From positions 179,876-243,875 of the forward strand of contig JAHDVF020000672.1 of the NCBI GenBank assembly GCA_022606425.2: 64,000 nucleotides of DNA. Reading direction: 5' to 3'. Positions within the stretch are counted from its first letter, which is position 1. Every line of letters begins with the position of its first letter. Both the position numbers and the translations under genes were made by a program. Below the pieces are notes generated by a model. That model made no database searches. It was not told the origin of the DNA and was given only the letters and a program-made list of their open reading frames with translations. The stretch comes from Lepidostoma basale. Its lineage: Eukaryota; Arthropoda; Insecta; Trichoptera; Lepidostomatidae. Of the stretch, positions 10,545-21,636 are shown piece by piece.

Positions 10545-10835
10545 TTTGACTTCTTCTTAAGCTGGTTGGAGGCCGCTAGGGCTTGATTGTGCAGTCTGCT
10601 GCCTCTAGCGATGTGGACTCCCAGCTGTCTTTTCATATCTTGGGGGTTCTTCCAGGCTTACTAGAGTAGAGCAAGGTGTGGTAATCTTTGGGTGTCTATT
10701 CTTTCTATATGTTCCTTCCAATATCTTCTCCTATGTTTTCCCCATCTAACAACATCCTGGAAATCACGCATCTCTCTAACGGTCGTGTTTCTTATTCCCG
10801 AGTCCTGTCTGCTATTTTTCTGCCTTTTGTTCTTC
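10545..10835 (-). pseudogene. Family-2 non-LTR 3' fragment
   Basis: Reverse complement of the family-2 terminus: gatgtggactcccagctgtc and atcttctcctatgttttccc correspond to the DSWES and RRRRYWKE coding blocks. Non-coding remnant. Confidence 0.5.
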
Positions 10836-10919
10836 TAGAAAAAAACAGTGTTGGGTACAAAGTGATTTGGAATATATTATAGAAGAAAATATAAATAATA
10901 CGCTGATTAATTAATTGGT

Positions 10920-11150
10920 TAACATAAAATGTATTTCTAAATAAAAAGGAGTACAAGAAATTTATTTTATTTTATTTTATTTATTCGATTCAATATGGGA
11001 GTATCGTGAGAGGACTCTCATTATTGATACCACACTATTTATGGCATGATTTTTTTTAACACTATTTATGACATTAAACACTATTTATGATATGAGTTCC
11101 TTTAAACACTATTTTTGACATGAGTTGAGTTATACATTCTGACCTTACTG
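10920..11150. repeat. (TTTTA)n tract and short tandem repeats
   Basis: 10958-10983 is a (TTTTA)n tract, probably an old retrotransposon tail. 11032-11123 contains four degenerate copies of aacactatttatgacatga at roughly 25-bp spacing. No gene. Confidence 0.45.
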
Positions 11151-11154
11151 TCAG

Positions 11155-11545
11155 TTCTCATATACTTGTTTTTCCATATTATATCCTTGAGACAACCTGA
11201 TACTGCCGAAGCCTTGTGTTGACTTGTCCTATTGTTTCACAGACAAGATCATTTTGACTGAGTAGATCCACTCCCAGATATCTAAACTTTGCAACCTGTT
11301 TCAGCATTCTGTCATTTAGGGATAACCTGCATCCTAAGGGTTCTTTTGAATGGTTTTTGTTTTTTCAACTGAGATCATCATATTGAAGTTGGCGGCCGAT
11401 GTCTGAAATCTATTTAAAAGTCTTTGCAGTTGGTCTTCCGACTCTGCTATCTGTGCAGCATCATCCACGTAGCATATGACGCTCACTACATCCTTGTGAT
11501 GTGACATCTCCTATTATTTCATCCATAATGAGGTTGAAAAGAAAT
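11155..11545 (-). pseudogene. Family-2 reverse transcriptase fragment with YVDD box
   Basis: The reverse strand encodes VICYVDDAAQIAESEDQLQR, the RT catalytic YxDD motif near 11470, then QTSAANFNMMISVEKTKT and, after stops, remnants of a FGSGSTQSK-like segment. This is the only family-2 copy here reaching upstream into the catalytic core. Frameshifts and stops make it dead. Confidence 0.65.
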
Positions 11546-11639
11546 GAACGGGGTTCAAAAGAAAGTAAGATGTATTTATTCTAAATATTTATCATATATT
11601 ATTATTTTTATACTACAGGTCGTTTGAATAATATGATAA

Positions 11640-11812
11640 CTTTTAAGCTATTGATTCACATGACATGTCATAGGTAGCTATTGCCATTTTATTTGCACGT
11701 GAATTCTCTACAGGCCAAAGACAGTGTGACAGTCACACTGCCATCGCCGGAAATCGAGCCCAGGACCCTTGTTGTGGCAGTCATAACTCTTGTCTTAGTA
11801 TCACAAAGGCTA
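11640..11812 (-). mobile_element. tRNA-derived SINE, copy 2
   Basis: Reverse strand: degraded head with a B-box-like GGGCTCGATTTCCGGCGATG, then the shared body gaattcacgtgcaaataaaa, tggcaatag and ctacctatgacatgtcatg. Same family as 2392-2598. Confidence 0.6.
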
Positions 11813-11935
11813 AATATGGATATATCATTGAGAAAAACAAAAAGTCTCCCAAGATGTAATCTGAATGAGTTGCAGCCATAATGACATTTATACCGAAGTA
11901 CGAGAACAAGTCAGTAAAGCCTCTGCCGTGTCAGG

Positions 11936-12262
11936 GTGTCCTATCATGACGTACGCTGTAGAGACGCGGGCCGACACTGTGCCAATACTACTAATCTACT
12001 AAGAACATCTGGTCCTAAGATCAATTACTGGAAAAACTCTCCGAGATCGTGTCCGCTATGCAGACATAAGAAAAACTGTGAAGTAGATCCAGAAGAAGAT
12101 ACTGGAGGTATCATGTAGCCCGAATGGATAGTGAAATCCCCTCCAGACACCGCCTACCTGGAAGACCACCTAAGAGATGGAGGGACAGCTGGACAGCTCA
12201 TCATCCCACGAGACATAATTTATGTGTCACCGATTGTCAGATCTATTAAAAGAAGAAGAATA
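11936..12262 (+). pseudogene. Family-2 non-LTR 3' fragment
   Basis: Contains the IMTYAVETRADT, RSKINYWKN-like and SRHRLPGRPPKRWRDSW-like coding blocks in shifted frames. It ends with the (agaagaaga) purine tail at about 12262, directly against the next SINE. Confidence 0.55.
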
Positions 12263-12400
12263 TTCTACACCAGATCAAAGACAGTGCATCAATCACACTG
12301 CCATCGCCGGGAATCGAACCCGGCACCTTAATTGTGGCAGTCGTTGCTCTCGCCACTCTGCTACGAAGATCGTTGCAAAGGTTTTAAATTCACGTGAGAA
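12262..12400 (-). mobile_element. tRNA-derived SINE, copy 3
   Basis: The reverse strand has tRNA-like head CTTCGTAGCAGAGTGGCGAG, then B-box GGGTTCGATTCCCGGCGATG. The body is truncated to a piece with cacgtgaattt. It inserted at, or shares an end with, the family-2 fragment. Confidence 0.6.
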
Positions 12401-12515
12401 GCCGTAGAAATCGACGTGCGTGCATGACAAGATGTATGAATGTTGAGAAATGGAGAGTCACTTGATTCTATGTATAAGTATAGTGTGGCACTATCTGTCG
12501 TGATGGTTAGATACT
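12400..12515 (+). mobile_element. Family-1 retrotransposon 3' end
   Basis: gccgtagaaatcgacgtgcg, atgacaagatgtatgaatgt and cgtgatggttagata are the decayed family-1 terminus. Non-coding. Confidence 0.5.
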
Positions 12516-12679
12516 TTTTCTAATTAAAATAAAAACATCTTGTAAGGTTTATAATAATGCTTTATAAGATTTCTTGTATAAAACATTGATACAAAATTAA
12601 AATATTCACAAAAAGAACCTAATTTGTACTTGTAATAACTGTCAACGGATTTTTAAGTTCTTGAAACATAATCAGGTTG

Positions 12680-12913
12680 TTAAAACAAACACAAGATTTG
12701 TATGGTTTTCACTTCACCATGAATCACAATTTGACACACAATTTTTCCTTTTTGTTTACGACCCTTTCTCTTTGTGATGCCCTTGCTGTTTGTATGCTTC
12801 GGACTGCAACTTGGACGGGTGTCTCCCACGTGGTCAATATCATCATTGCTGGAAGACATAGAGGCTGAAGTTTGCGTATTTTTAGAATTTCGATACATTT
12901 TGTAATCACCCAT
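12680..12913 (-). CDS. Hypothetical small ORF, 77 codons
   Basis: Minus-strand ORF beginning MGDYKMYRNSKNTQTSASM, with a Ser/Asp-rich middle (SSSNDDIDHVGDTRP) and a basic stretch (GITKRKGRKQKGK). I do not recognise a family. The composition resembles the low-complexity N-terminus of a transposase or nuclear protein. It sits alone in an AT-rich stretch (12516-13107) with no splice evidence; it may be a chance ORF or a first exon of transposon origin. Confidence 0.2.
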   Translation of the reverse strand: MGDYKMYRNSKNTQTSASMSSSNDDIDHVGDTRPSCSPKHTNSKGITKRKGRKQKGKIVCQIVIHGEVKTIQILCLF

Positions 12914-13107
12914 AATTTATCACAAATTTAACGTAAATAACACTTTAATAAGTTAAAATCGATCGCAAAAAAAAAACAATGAACGATACTGTTGTATTAA
13001 TTTTCAAGTTCTTTTTTTAAACACATTTTAACTCAAACTAATTGGTACTTTTTGTGTTCAGTACTTACCCGTATCTAGTTTAAGTACCGAGTTGAAAATA
13101 TTATATC

Positions 13108-13245
13108 TAAAGGGAGGTAGGAAGAGAGGATGGACTGCCACCCTGCTCTATCCTCACATACCTCTCGGAGATTCCTCTATATTTATGTATCGTAACCCGC
13201 GTGATCGTCTGCCGCCTTTTAGTAATTAATCAATCATTGTAGGTC
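13108..13245 (-). mobile_element. Family-1 retrotransposon 3' fragment
   Basis: Reverse complement of the WRSILSAY, RCMN and LLKGG-coding blocks (gccgccttttagtaattaat). Non-coding. Confidence 0.5.
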
Positions 13246-13324
13246 TTTAATTACTGATAATTATTAGAAACACTTTGATATTTCAACATTTTTAAGTGTT
13301 TAAAAAAAAACGTTGTTATAGAAT

Positions 13325-13775
13325 ATCTTCTTCTTCCTTATTGTAGACCTATGTAATCTGTTCTCCCGAGTATTACTCCCAGTGAGGTAGATTCCCAGCT
13401 GTCCTTCCATATTTTAGGACATCTTCCACGAAGACGAGTCCCATGAGGTTGATTATGCAATGCAATATAGGGGAGTCTCACATATCTCTCTTATTCTGGT
13501 GTTCCTCACGCGATCCCTCATGGCCTGTAATCGTCCTCAGTGTCTTCATTTCGGAAGTCCTCAAAACTTGTTTAGTCTTGTCTTTGTTTTTCCATATTGT
13601 GGATTTTAGAGCGCCAGAGATTGCAGCTGCCTTGGGCTTGTATTTCTTCCCGCACATCAGCTCCCCCCACCAGGTCTATGCCTAGATACTTGAAGGTCCT
13701 GACCCGTTCTATGGGTTTATTTTCCATAACCAGGTTACATGTTTTCGATGGAGATCGTCATGTTGTATTTCTTAC
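13325..13775 (-). pseudogene. Family-2 non-LTR 3' fragment
   Basis: Reverse complement of the family-2 C-terminal blocks, from a purine-rich end at 13325 through DSWES-, EMKTLRT- and YLGID-like coding pieces to the CNLVMENKPIERV-like segment near 13720. Several stops. Confidence 0.55.
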
Positions 13776-13779
13776 TGGC

Positions 13780-13940
13780 ATAGAATATCACAATTGATTA
13801 TATTTCTTTCGAAATTGTTGCTAACTTTGTCAGGTTTTACTGGGGACTGAGTTCATTGTAACACCTGATGATGCTAACATCGATTAACGAAACAGCTGTC
13901 GCGACAATCGAAAGGAATATTATCAATTGTGATATTCTAT
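13780..13940. mobile_element. 161-bp hairpin MITE with TA ends
   Basis: ATAGAATATCACAATTGAT at 13780-13798 is mirrored by its exact complement at 13922-13940, and the arms extend inward with tattcctttcga-like sequence. The element is bounded by TA, as expected for Tc1/mariner-type insertions. It splits retrotransposon debris. Confidence 0.6.
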
Positions 13941-13979
13941 AACAGAAGTTTAATTATTTTATGGGTTATAACTACAACA

Positions 13980-15055
13980 ACAACAAACCATCACGCCGTT
14001 TTCCCGTAGGGGTAGGCAGAGAGAATGTACCGCCACACTACTCTATCCTGGCACACATCTCTAGCTTCCTCCACATTTATACAGCGAGTCATACACGCAC
14101 GTCGATTCTTCCGACTTCTAACATGACAAACCTTTAAAATTTTATTAATTTGGTCATTCCATATTTTCCTCGGTCTGCCTCGACTCCGTACTCCATTTAC
14201 ATCATTAACGTATACTTTCTTAAGCATCTTTATGGGTTATAAATTTTAATTATTTGATAAACTAACTAAACTAACTAACTAACGATCACGCCGTCTCCCC
14301 GAAGGGGTAGGCAGAAAGAATGGACTGCCACACTTTTCTTTCCTGATATATTTCTCTCGATTCCTCAACATTCATTCATCGTCTCTTGCACGCACGTCGA
14401 TTTCTCCGACTCCTCACGTGGCCGACATTATTTTCCTCGGTCACGTTTTCCTCGGTCTTCCTCTATTTCTAGTTCGATTAACATCTTTAACATATATTTT
14501 TTTTACCATTCTTTCTTGATTCATTCTTTCTATATGTCCAAACCATCTAAATGAAACTTTCATTATTTTGGTCATAACACTCTCATTAGCACCGCATTCA
14601 CTTCTATATTTTCATTCTACACTCCATCATACACAGATTTTACACACATAACTAACTAACCGTCACGCCATTTTCCCGGAGTGGTAGGCAGAGAGGATGG
14701 ATCGCCACAGTGTCCTGGTATACCTCTCGGGATTCCTCTACATTCATATATCATACCATGTACGCACGTTGATTATTCCGACTTCGAATGTGGCCGCCTT
14801 TTAGTAATTGATTAATTTGGTCATGCCATGTTTTCCTCGGTCGTCCTAGGCTTCTTTTCCCACTCACGCTGCTTGTGTACAACTTTTTAACCATTCTACT
14901 CTCATCCATTCGTTCCATATGTCCAAACCATCTCAGGGATCCTTTTACACACATTCGTCTAAGAGATCTCATTTCTACTTTATTTATTATACTTTCATCT
15001 ATATTTTGCCAGTTCCGTGTTTCGCCTATATACATAAGGTGTGTTTTTTTTATAT
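13980..15055 (-). pseudogene. Three successive family-1 non-LTR 3' fragments
   Basis: 13980-14230 reads KKVYVNDVNGVRSRGRPRKI and MTRCINVEEARDVCQDRVVW. 14262-14650 and 14655-15055 are further copies, each starting at an aactaactaac tail; the last encodes IINKVEMRSLRRMCVKGSLR and VSGKRSLGRPRKTWHDQINQ. They lie head to tail, either serial insertion or local duplication. Confidence 0.65.
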
Positions 15056-15104
15056 TTAAAATGCGACAATGTAACATGTAAAAATATCCACAAACTTTTG
15101 AAAC

Positions 15105-15145
<41 letters not shown>

Positions 15146-15146
15146 A
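15105..15146. repeat. (TATC)n microsatellite
   Basis: About ten perfect TATC repeats, directly abutting the proposed 5' end of the Helitron-like element. Confidence 0.9.
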
Positions 15147-15478
15147 TAAATAAAAGGCAGTTTTGGTTGTGTGTGTGGACTATTTCTGAGGTTATTCCTG
15201 AGCTGATCATTTTCCAAGTTATACACTTTACTAAATGGAGTATCCCGGTCGTCATAGGCATATTTTTGTTATTAATCGAGCTCTAATTAACTTTGTAAAT
15301 TTATAAATTTTCGTAGTGCGAGCGAGTATAGACCTTCATGTTCGTATCACCTGAGTATCGATCTTTAGAGTCTATATTCGCTTGGCGTGATAAGATGCAA
15401 ATTAGTGGCTTTTTTGACTCTTTGCGTGGTCAGATATGAAATTAGTCGCTCTTTTGAACTGAAAAATATACGCACGTA

Positions 15479-16490
15479 TAGGGATGGGCAAAACGACTCA
15501 TCTCAGGGATCTGATCTGAACGGTTCCGCTCAGCAAAGTGAGCCGACTCTTTTTAACGATCCACGGTTCACCATTTTGAGTCGTTCAAAGTTTGAAATTA
15601 TTTTAGTGACCTTTTTTTTTTTTGCTCCTCGACCAAAAAAGTTGATTCCGGTAAAAAAAAAAAATCACCAGGATAAATTTTTTGTCGATGAGATAAAAAA
15701 AAAATTCACAACGACAAACAACTTTTTTGACAAACGACTCGATAATTATCAAGAAGAATCGGCTCACTTTACTGAGCGGAACCATTCAGCTCAGATCCCT
15801 TAAAAATAGTCGACTCTTTTGCAATAATATACGATTCACCGGAATTTTAACAAGAGTAAACTACGAAGTCGTCTTATTGATGAGAACCTGGAATTGTGCC
15901 TAAAATTAAGAATAACAACAAACAAACATGCATCAGGCCCATAATAACATACGGAATCAAAGAAAGAGCAGACACTGTCAGAACCAGACTGCGACCTATT
16001 GTGGGGAGAACCGTTAGAGATAGGATACCCAACGAATAAATTCGCAAATCCTGCAACATTGAAGACATAGTGAGATGGAGTAGGCAGAGACATCGAGAGA
16101 ATGGATCCAGCAAGAATTCCTAATATCGTGATGCAAGAGACTCCAGAGGGCCGTCGACCACCAGGATGACCACCAAAGAGATGGAGAGAAGGCTGGTCGC
16201 CTTCATCACAGGAAGAAGTATGAAATAATGTTTTATTCAGTGTACCCGTAATTGAATGAAGTGCAATAATTATAATAAAGGTTATCTAAATCAATAAACA
16301 TATTTGGCTCTCAATTTTTTTTTAAATCGTTGTAAAGTACGCATTTGGCCCTTTGGCTAATAAGTTTGCCGACCCCCCTGACCTAGCGGATCATTGAGCT
16401 GCCGCTCTTTTTTTTATGGATCATCGCTCACCCGCTCACCAAAAAGATTCGAATCTTTGAGTCGACTCGTGAGCGGATTGCCCATCCCTA
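15479..16490. mobile_element. hAT-like inverted-repeat element (nested)
   Basis: TAGGGATGGGCAA at 15479-15491 is mirrored by TTGCCCATCCCTA at 16478-16490. A second, stronger inverted pair lies inside (15503-15550 against 15757-15801, with gttccgctca and tgagcggaac). The termini resemble hAT ends, but no 8-bp duplication is visible. A family-2 retrotransposon piece sits inside. Confidence 0.5.
15895..16225 (+). pseudogene. Family-2 non-LTR 3' fragment inside the hAT-like element
   Basis: Contains the RPIITYGIKERADTVRT-like and DRIPNE-like blocks, then gagatggagtaggcagagac and ccaccaaagagatggagaga, the family-2 C-terminal end. Broken frames. Confidence 0.55.
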
Positions 16491-17024
16491 TCTCTAAGCT
16501 GTCAAAAAAATTATTTGCGTGTTACTTTTTAGTAAGTAAAATATTTATATTTCTAATTCATATATATCTTCAGTTTATTCTATTTTGCCGTTGAAATGAA
16601 TACAGATTATATTTCCGCATTACATATTACAAATTATATCGAATAGAAATGAAATTATGTATCGTTTTACTTACGTATTATTTTAGGTTATGTTATGACT
16701 CTACATGGAAAAACGTTAAATTCTAAGTAACAATTCTATGAATTGGTATAATCTATTTTAATAATGTTATTTTAATGTAAAATTGTTCTGGCAGGGCGAT
16801 AACCTATATCTTTTGGATTAGACGATTTACTTCAGCTGTTTTAGTTTTTCTCTGAAAAAAAAAATGCTGTGATAGGTAAACATATCCTTACATACAGCAT
16901 TAGCTGCCTCAGTTGAAAAAATCCACTAATATAACATTTCCAAATGGTCTGACGTTCCCACGCCAGTGTTTTTTTTTTAATATACTGCTCATTTTAATAT
17001 AATTATTTGATTTTTGCAGAGATG

Positions 17025-17465
17025 CCGACGCTAAGGATGATACCAGGAAAGACTCTTTGAGATAGGGTGAGGAACACGGCTATCCACGATATCTCCAATG
17101 TGGAAGATGTCGTGAGATGGGGCACGCAACGCAAGATACTGGCATGTATGGATCCCACACCTCGATATGTGCAAGACAGATTGTTATATTTATGAACTAA
17201 TTTTGAAATGGTATGTACAGGTTGGATTAATTGGTTTAGAGGCAGAACAGGAGTGTCGGACATCATCGGAAGAGTGGCAGCGCTAAAATGGCATGCCGCT
17301 CGCAGCCCTGATGATAGATGAACTGTAACCCGAAACCCAGGACGTCCTCAACTTCGATGGAGGGACGACATTGGATGCGTGTTGCCCAGGATCGACAGAC
17401 ATTGAATCAGATGGAGGAGGCCTACGCCCAGGAGTGAACGGATATAGACTCATGATGATGATGAT
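17025..17465 (+). pseudogene. Two non-LTR C-terminal fragments
   Basis: 17025-17165 is family 2 (EMPTLRMIPGKTL-like, then the NVEDVVRWG block). 17240-17465 is another family (GRVAALKWHAARS, RNPGRPQLRWRDDIG) ending in a (gat)n tail. Frames are broken. Confidence 0.5.
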
Positions 17466-18299
17466 ACAAAACATTGAAACACCTACGAGTACATTCAACA
17501 TTTTAAATATTTCTGAAATGGGTAAAATTCTGCAACAATGAAAGTTCATTGTATGGAATGAATGCTTTAAATTATCAACTGATTTCTGTAGAATCACACT
17601 CCAAAGGATAATTGATTCAATGTATATTTCCAGACATCACACAAATTTACAAATTTCGTCATTGGTTAAGTGAATGTGCATTATTAGCTTCATCTAATGG
17701 ACATCAAAATCAAGAGTTTTGTTTCTCTAAACATTGTATTTCTAAGAGCATTATTATGACCTTGAATGGTATATGTATGAATGTTTTATGCAAATGTGAT
17801 ATAGTATATTTATTTGTTTTTTTTAATTTCACTTAAAATATTAAGGAAAAAATTAAGACTGGACGTTACAAAAATGGTTTAAAAATAAAGCTGAAAAAGA
17901 TAAATATTAACTTTTTTTTGGGTGGCATCTTTAGGGTAACGTTTTAACTACACTATATTATTAAATCATAACGCGCTTTTGCACAGCTATGTTTAAGACC
18001 AATTGGCATCAAAAACTCATTTCAGACTTTTTGTAAACTTGCCACCTTGGTAATGCCCAGCCTTCAATTGTTCAATTCACATTAGTATTATTCAAGTTCA
18101 CAGCAAGTTTGCTTGGATTAAACAAATGTTTTAAAGATATGAACTGAATTAGGATACACACATTCTTGCACCTATACACATGTCATTTTATCCAATAAAA
18201 TAATTGATATTGAACTTTCATTGTATTTCTTTAATATATATTGGGTGTATTTATATACTCTAATATAGCAATAGCGAAGCGTTGCCGGGTCAGCTAGTA

Positions 18300-19390
18300 T
18301 CAAATATAATTTAATATTTAAAAAAGTTTGTTTTTAAGAATTTTAAAATCATTCTTGATATTTTCAACGCAGACATATTTAAAATTTATAGCGCCATCTT
18401 TCGACCAACCGCAAAGACATTTATACAATTTTCTCTGTAATATACTCATTTTACTTTATTATTTACGAAGAAATTCATTGGAATGGCAAGCTGAAGTCTT
18501 GAATATAAAAAATATATAAAAAGTCCACTTCAACGTGATAGAGGTGTATAATAATTTTTTTTTTCATCGGAATATAATTTTATTTATTGTGCATATGTAT
18601 GTAATACTAACCTAACCTAATCTAATGACTAGACCTCTACGTCCAAATTCTTCCGGCATATCAACATAAATTTATTAATTAAAATTCGTAAAAAAAATCT
18701 AATGAGCTATCTATAAAAGAAAACATTATTTATTAATTCAAAAACTAGATATCCTAATAGAACTACATATTATAATCGTTTCTATAATATCTACATTATT
18801 AAAGATAAATAAATACATTAATATTTATGTATATTATGTTTTAATGTTACGAATTCATTTTATTTTGGATTTTTAAATTTATTTATAAAATAGGAATGCA
18901 TAACCATTGGTTTACTTTTCTCGATTTTTAGTTAAAATATTTTCCATCTTTATACATACATAATATTTTTTTTAATAAACTTAAGGCGTTAGCACAGCGG
19001 AAATCCATAATGACCTTTTTTTATTAATTAAAAAACTTTTTTTTTATCTATTTGATCACAAGTTTTTTTTTTCACAATTAATCATGTCGAGAAAATTTAA
19101 CTAAAAAGTATAAAAATCAGTGTATTAATTAATTTAAATATTGCCACAATAATAATTCTTCGATTTTATATTTATAAATGCTAAAAAAATAATATATTTA
19201 ATTTGATGTTAATAAAATACTTTATATATATTATATATTACAAATTAAAAAAAAAAACTACATATATTCACTAAATTTTTAACTATGTAATTTATATAAT
19301 TTATGAATTTTGTAATTATACCTAGCAATGCACTATTATAAATTTGACTACAAAGTTAAATATATTGATTTAATGATATTTAATAGAATA
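18300..19390. other. AT-rich intergenic stretch, no gene recognised
   Basis: Runs of A and T, no ORF with a recognisable motif, and no repeat shared with the rest of the window. It lies downstream of the protease stop, so it should hold that gene's 3' UTR, but I could not assign a polyadenylation site. Confidence 0.5.
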
Positions 19391-19393
19391 TTA

Positions 19394-19525
<132 letters not shown>

Positions 19526-19591
19526 TTAAAAGCAGTTGACAATTAATTTAAATCTTTTTTTTAAATCATTATTGATTATAATTTTTTTTAC

Positions 19592-19663
19592 CTATAACTT
19601 GCTCCACCTCCTTACCATTGCTCCATGAGCTCCTTCCATTATCAAGGGGCCTCCACTATCACC
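19592..19663 (-). pseudogene. Protease exon with GDSGGPL, frame broken
   Basis: Acceptor tttttag|GGTGAT. The first seven codons are GDSGGPL. After about 19643 the correct downstream frame is displaced by one base relative to the start of the exon; a single missing base between roughly 19605 and 19642 explains it. An internal GTAAGG donor after codon 16 would not restore the frame of the last exon. Confidence 0.7.
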
Positions 19664-19756
19664 CTAAAAAACATAATATTATGTCATTTTACTTACTATT
19701 TCATAGAATTTCATGTATTCAAGTAAACTAAAACTAACTAACAAATCATCACGCCG

Positions 19757-21636
19757 CACACTGGATCCATTTGGCTAAAACCGGGACATAGGGGTCGAAC
19801 TCCGAATTTTGCCCTGATTTTTTAAAATAAGGTCCTTTGTATGATTACAAACCACTTTTGTCTTTTAACTTTTTTTGATATAACTGCTAATTTCCAAGAA
19901 AAAAATGTTGTTGTTTTTTTTGTATGAAGCAAAACTGATTTTTTCAATTATTTCGGAATCAGGTGGATACGTCAAAACCAAACTTAGTAAGGATTATAGA
20001 GGGCATAATTTTCTTCATTACTTGTTCCGACATCTACTTCATATCTCTGCCCGTTTAAAAGCAGCAGACATTATAAATCTTAATTAATTGTTACGAGTAT
20101 AAAGTGGTTTCGGATTTTTTTTCAGATGCATAAATATACTAAAATCACTTAATTATTTTGTAAAGGAACGCGATGATCATTTATGCATCTAACGAAAAAT
20201 CCGAAACCACTTTATACTCATAACATACTATTGGTTCGGAGCAGACTCGAAAGTGGTTCTGTGATATGGAGTCCTCACGAGGCGAGATATTCCATTATGC
20301 TGGAGAGGGTTCAGAAAAAATTTCTGAGGTATCTCTACATGAGGGAGTATGGTAGCTATCCTTGGCTCTATCCCACGGCATTTCTTTTGAGAATGCTCGG
20401 AACCAATTCTCTAAAGTTTCGAAGAGATGGACATCTAATTACCCATTTCTTTAGATTAATTAGGGGATACTTCGAGAACTCGGCCGTACTGGAGGGTGTT
20501 CGGCTTTTTGTCCCCGATAGATATCTCCGACAGCGACAGCACAGATTGTTTTACCTACCGGCTGCCAGAACCAATCTGCCTCTGGTGACACCGGTGGGAA
20601 GAGCAATTAGTCTGCTGAACGCGGTCTCCTCGGAGATCGACGTCTTTCATGTTAGTGAAAGTACGTTCAGAAGGTAAATACTCTTAATTCTGGAGAGTAT
20701 CCTGTCTTCCTAATGTTGAACCATCTCTTATGCGTTTCTGGTAGTATACTATATATAATATATTATTTTACCTGTTCTCAATAGATGCCTTAAAAATAAG
20801 TTTTGTAATGTCTGTTGATGAAATAAACTGATTTGATTTGATTTGATTTGATAACAATTAATTAAGATTTATAATGTCTGCTGTTTTTAAACGGGCAGAG
20901 ATATGAAGTAGATGTCCAAACAAGTAATGTAGAGAATTATGTCCTCTATAATCCCTACTAAGTTTGATTTTGACATATCTAACTGATTCCGAAATAATTG
21001 CAAAAATCAGTTTTGCTTCATACAAAAAAAACTACAACATTTTTTTTTCTTCGAAATTAGCAGTTATATCAAAAAAAGTTAAAATGTAAATGTGGTTTGG
21101 AATCACACAAAGGACTTAATTTAAAAAAATCAGGACAAAATTCGGAGTTTGACCCCTAAGTCCATGTTTTTGCCAAATGGGACCAGTGTCCGTCGGTACT
21201 TATTTTTTCGCGTTCGAGCGTTCCTTTACAAAAGAAAGGAGTGATTTTAGCATAATTGTGATCATTTATGCATCTAACAAAATATCCGAAACCACTCGTA
21301 AGAATTTATTAAAATTTATAATGTCTGCTGCTTTTAAACGGGCAGAGATATAAAGTAGATGTCGGAACAAGTAATGTAGAGGATTTTGTCCTCTATAATC
21401 CCTACTAAGTTTGGTTTTGACGTATCCATACGATTCCGAAATATTAGCAAAAGTCAGTTTTGCTTCATACAAAAAAAAAACCAATATTTTTTTTCTTGGA
21501 AATTTGCAGATATATCAAAAAAAGGTAAAAAACAAAAGTGGTTTGGAATCACACAAAGGACCTAATTTAAAAAAATCAGGACAAAATTCGGAGTTCAAAC
21601 CCTATGTCCCGGTTTTAGCCAAATGGATCCAGTGTG
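19757..21636. mobile_element. Transib-like long-TIR element with CGCCG target duplication
   Basis: Both ends read CACACTGGATCCATTTGG, and the inverted arms extend about 330 bp (19757-20100 against 21300-21636). The 5-bp direct repeat CGCCG flanks it (19752-19756 and 21637-21641), and deleting the element restores a continuous family-1 sequence (catcacgccgtctcc). CGNCG targets and CACWRTG-type ends are characteristic of Transib transposons, relatives of RAG1. A third inverted copy of the arm lies at 20846-21190. No transposase ORF; non-autonomous, with a CR1-like fragment inside. Confidence 0.6.
20226..20850 (+). pseudogene. CR1/Jockey-like non-LTR fragment A, best copy
   Basis: Open in one frame (20183-20677): RSRLESGSVIWSPHEARY, VQKKFLRYLYMREYGSYPWL, RRDGHLITHFFRLIRGYFEN, FVPDRYLRQRQHRL and GRAISLLNAVSSEIDVFHVS, then a 3' UTR and a (TGATT)n tail at about 20828-20850. 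5'-truncated, and inserted inside the Transib-like element. Confidence 0.72.

Larger units (their letters stand above)
15139..18295 (+). mobile_element. Helitron-like element, non-autonomous and decayed
   Basis: The 5' end reads TCTATATAAATAAAAGG, the 3' end gttgccgggtcagCTAG followed by T. Just inside the 3' end is a short stem, GCAAtagcgaagcgTTGC. 5'-TC, 3'-CTRR and a subterminal hairpin are Helitron hallmarks. No RepHel coding region was found; the inside holds other elements (15479-16490, 17025-17465) and AT-rich filler with no gene in 16600-17000 or 17470-18240. Whether both ends belong to one element is inferred. Confidence 0.55.

Noticed and set aside
15387..15803. 138-codon plus-strand ORF
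   Set aside because: Runs across poly-A tracts and the inverted repeats of a hAT-like element; low-complexity Lys/Phe composition, no domain.
16355..16382. Possible second hAT end (tttgccgacccccctg)
   Set aside because: Resembles a hAT terminus, but no partner inverted repeat was found in the window, so it is not listed as an element.
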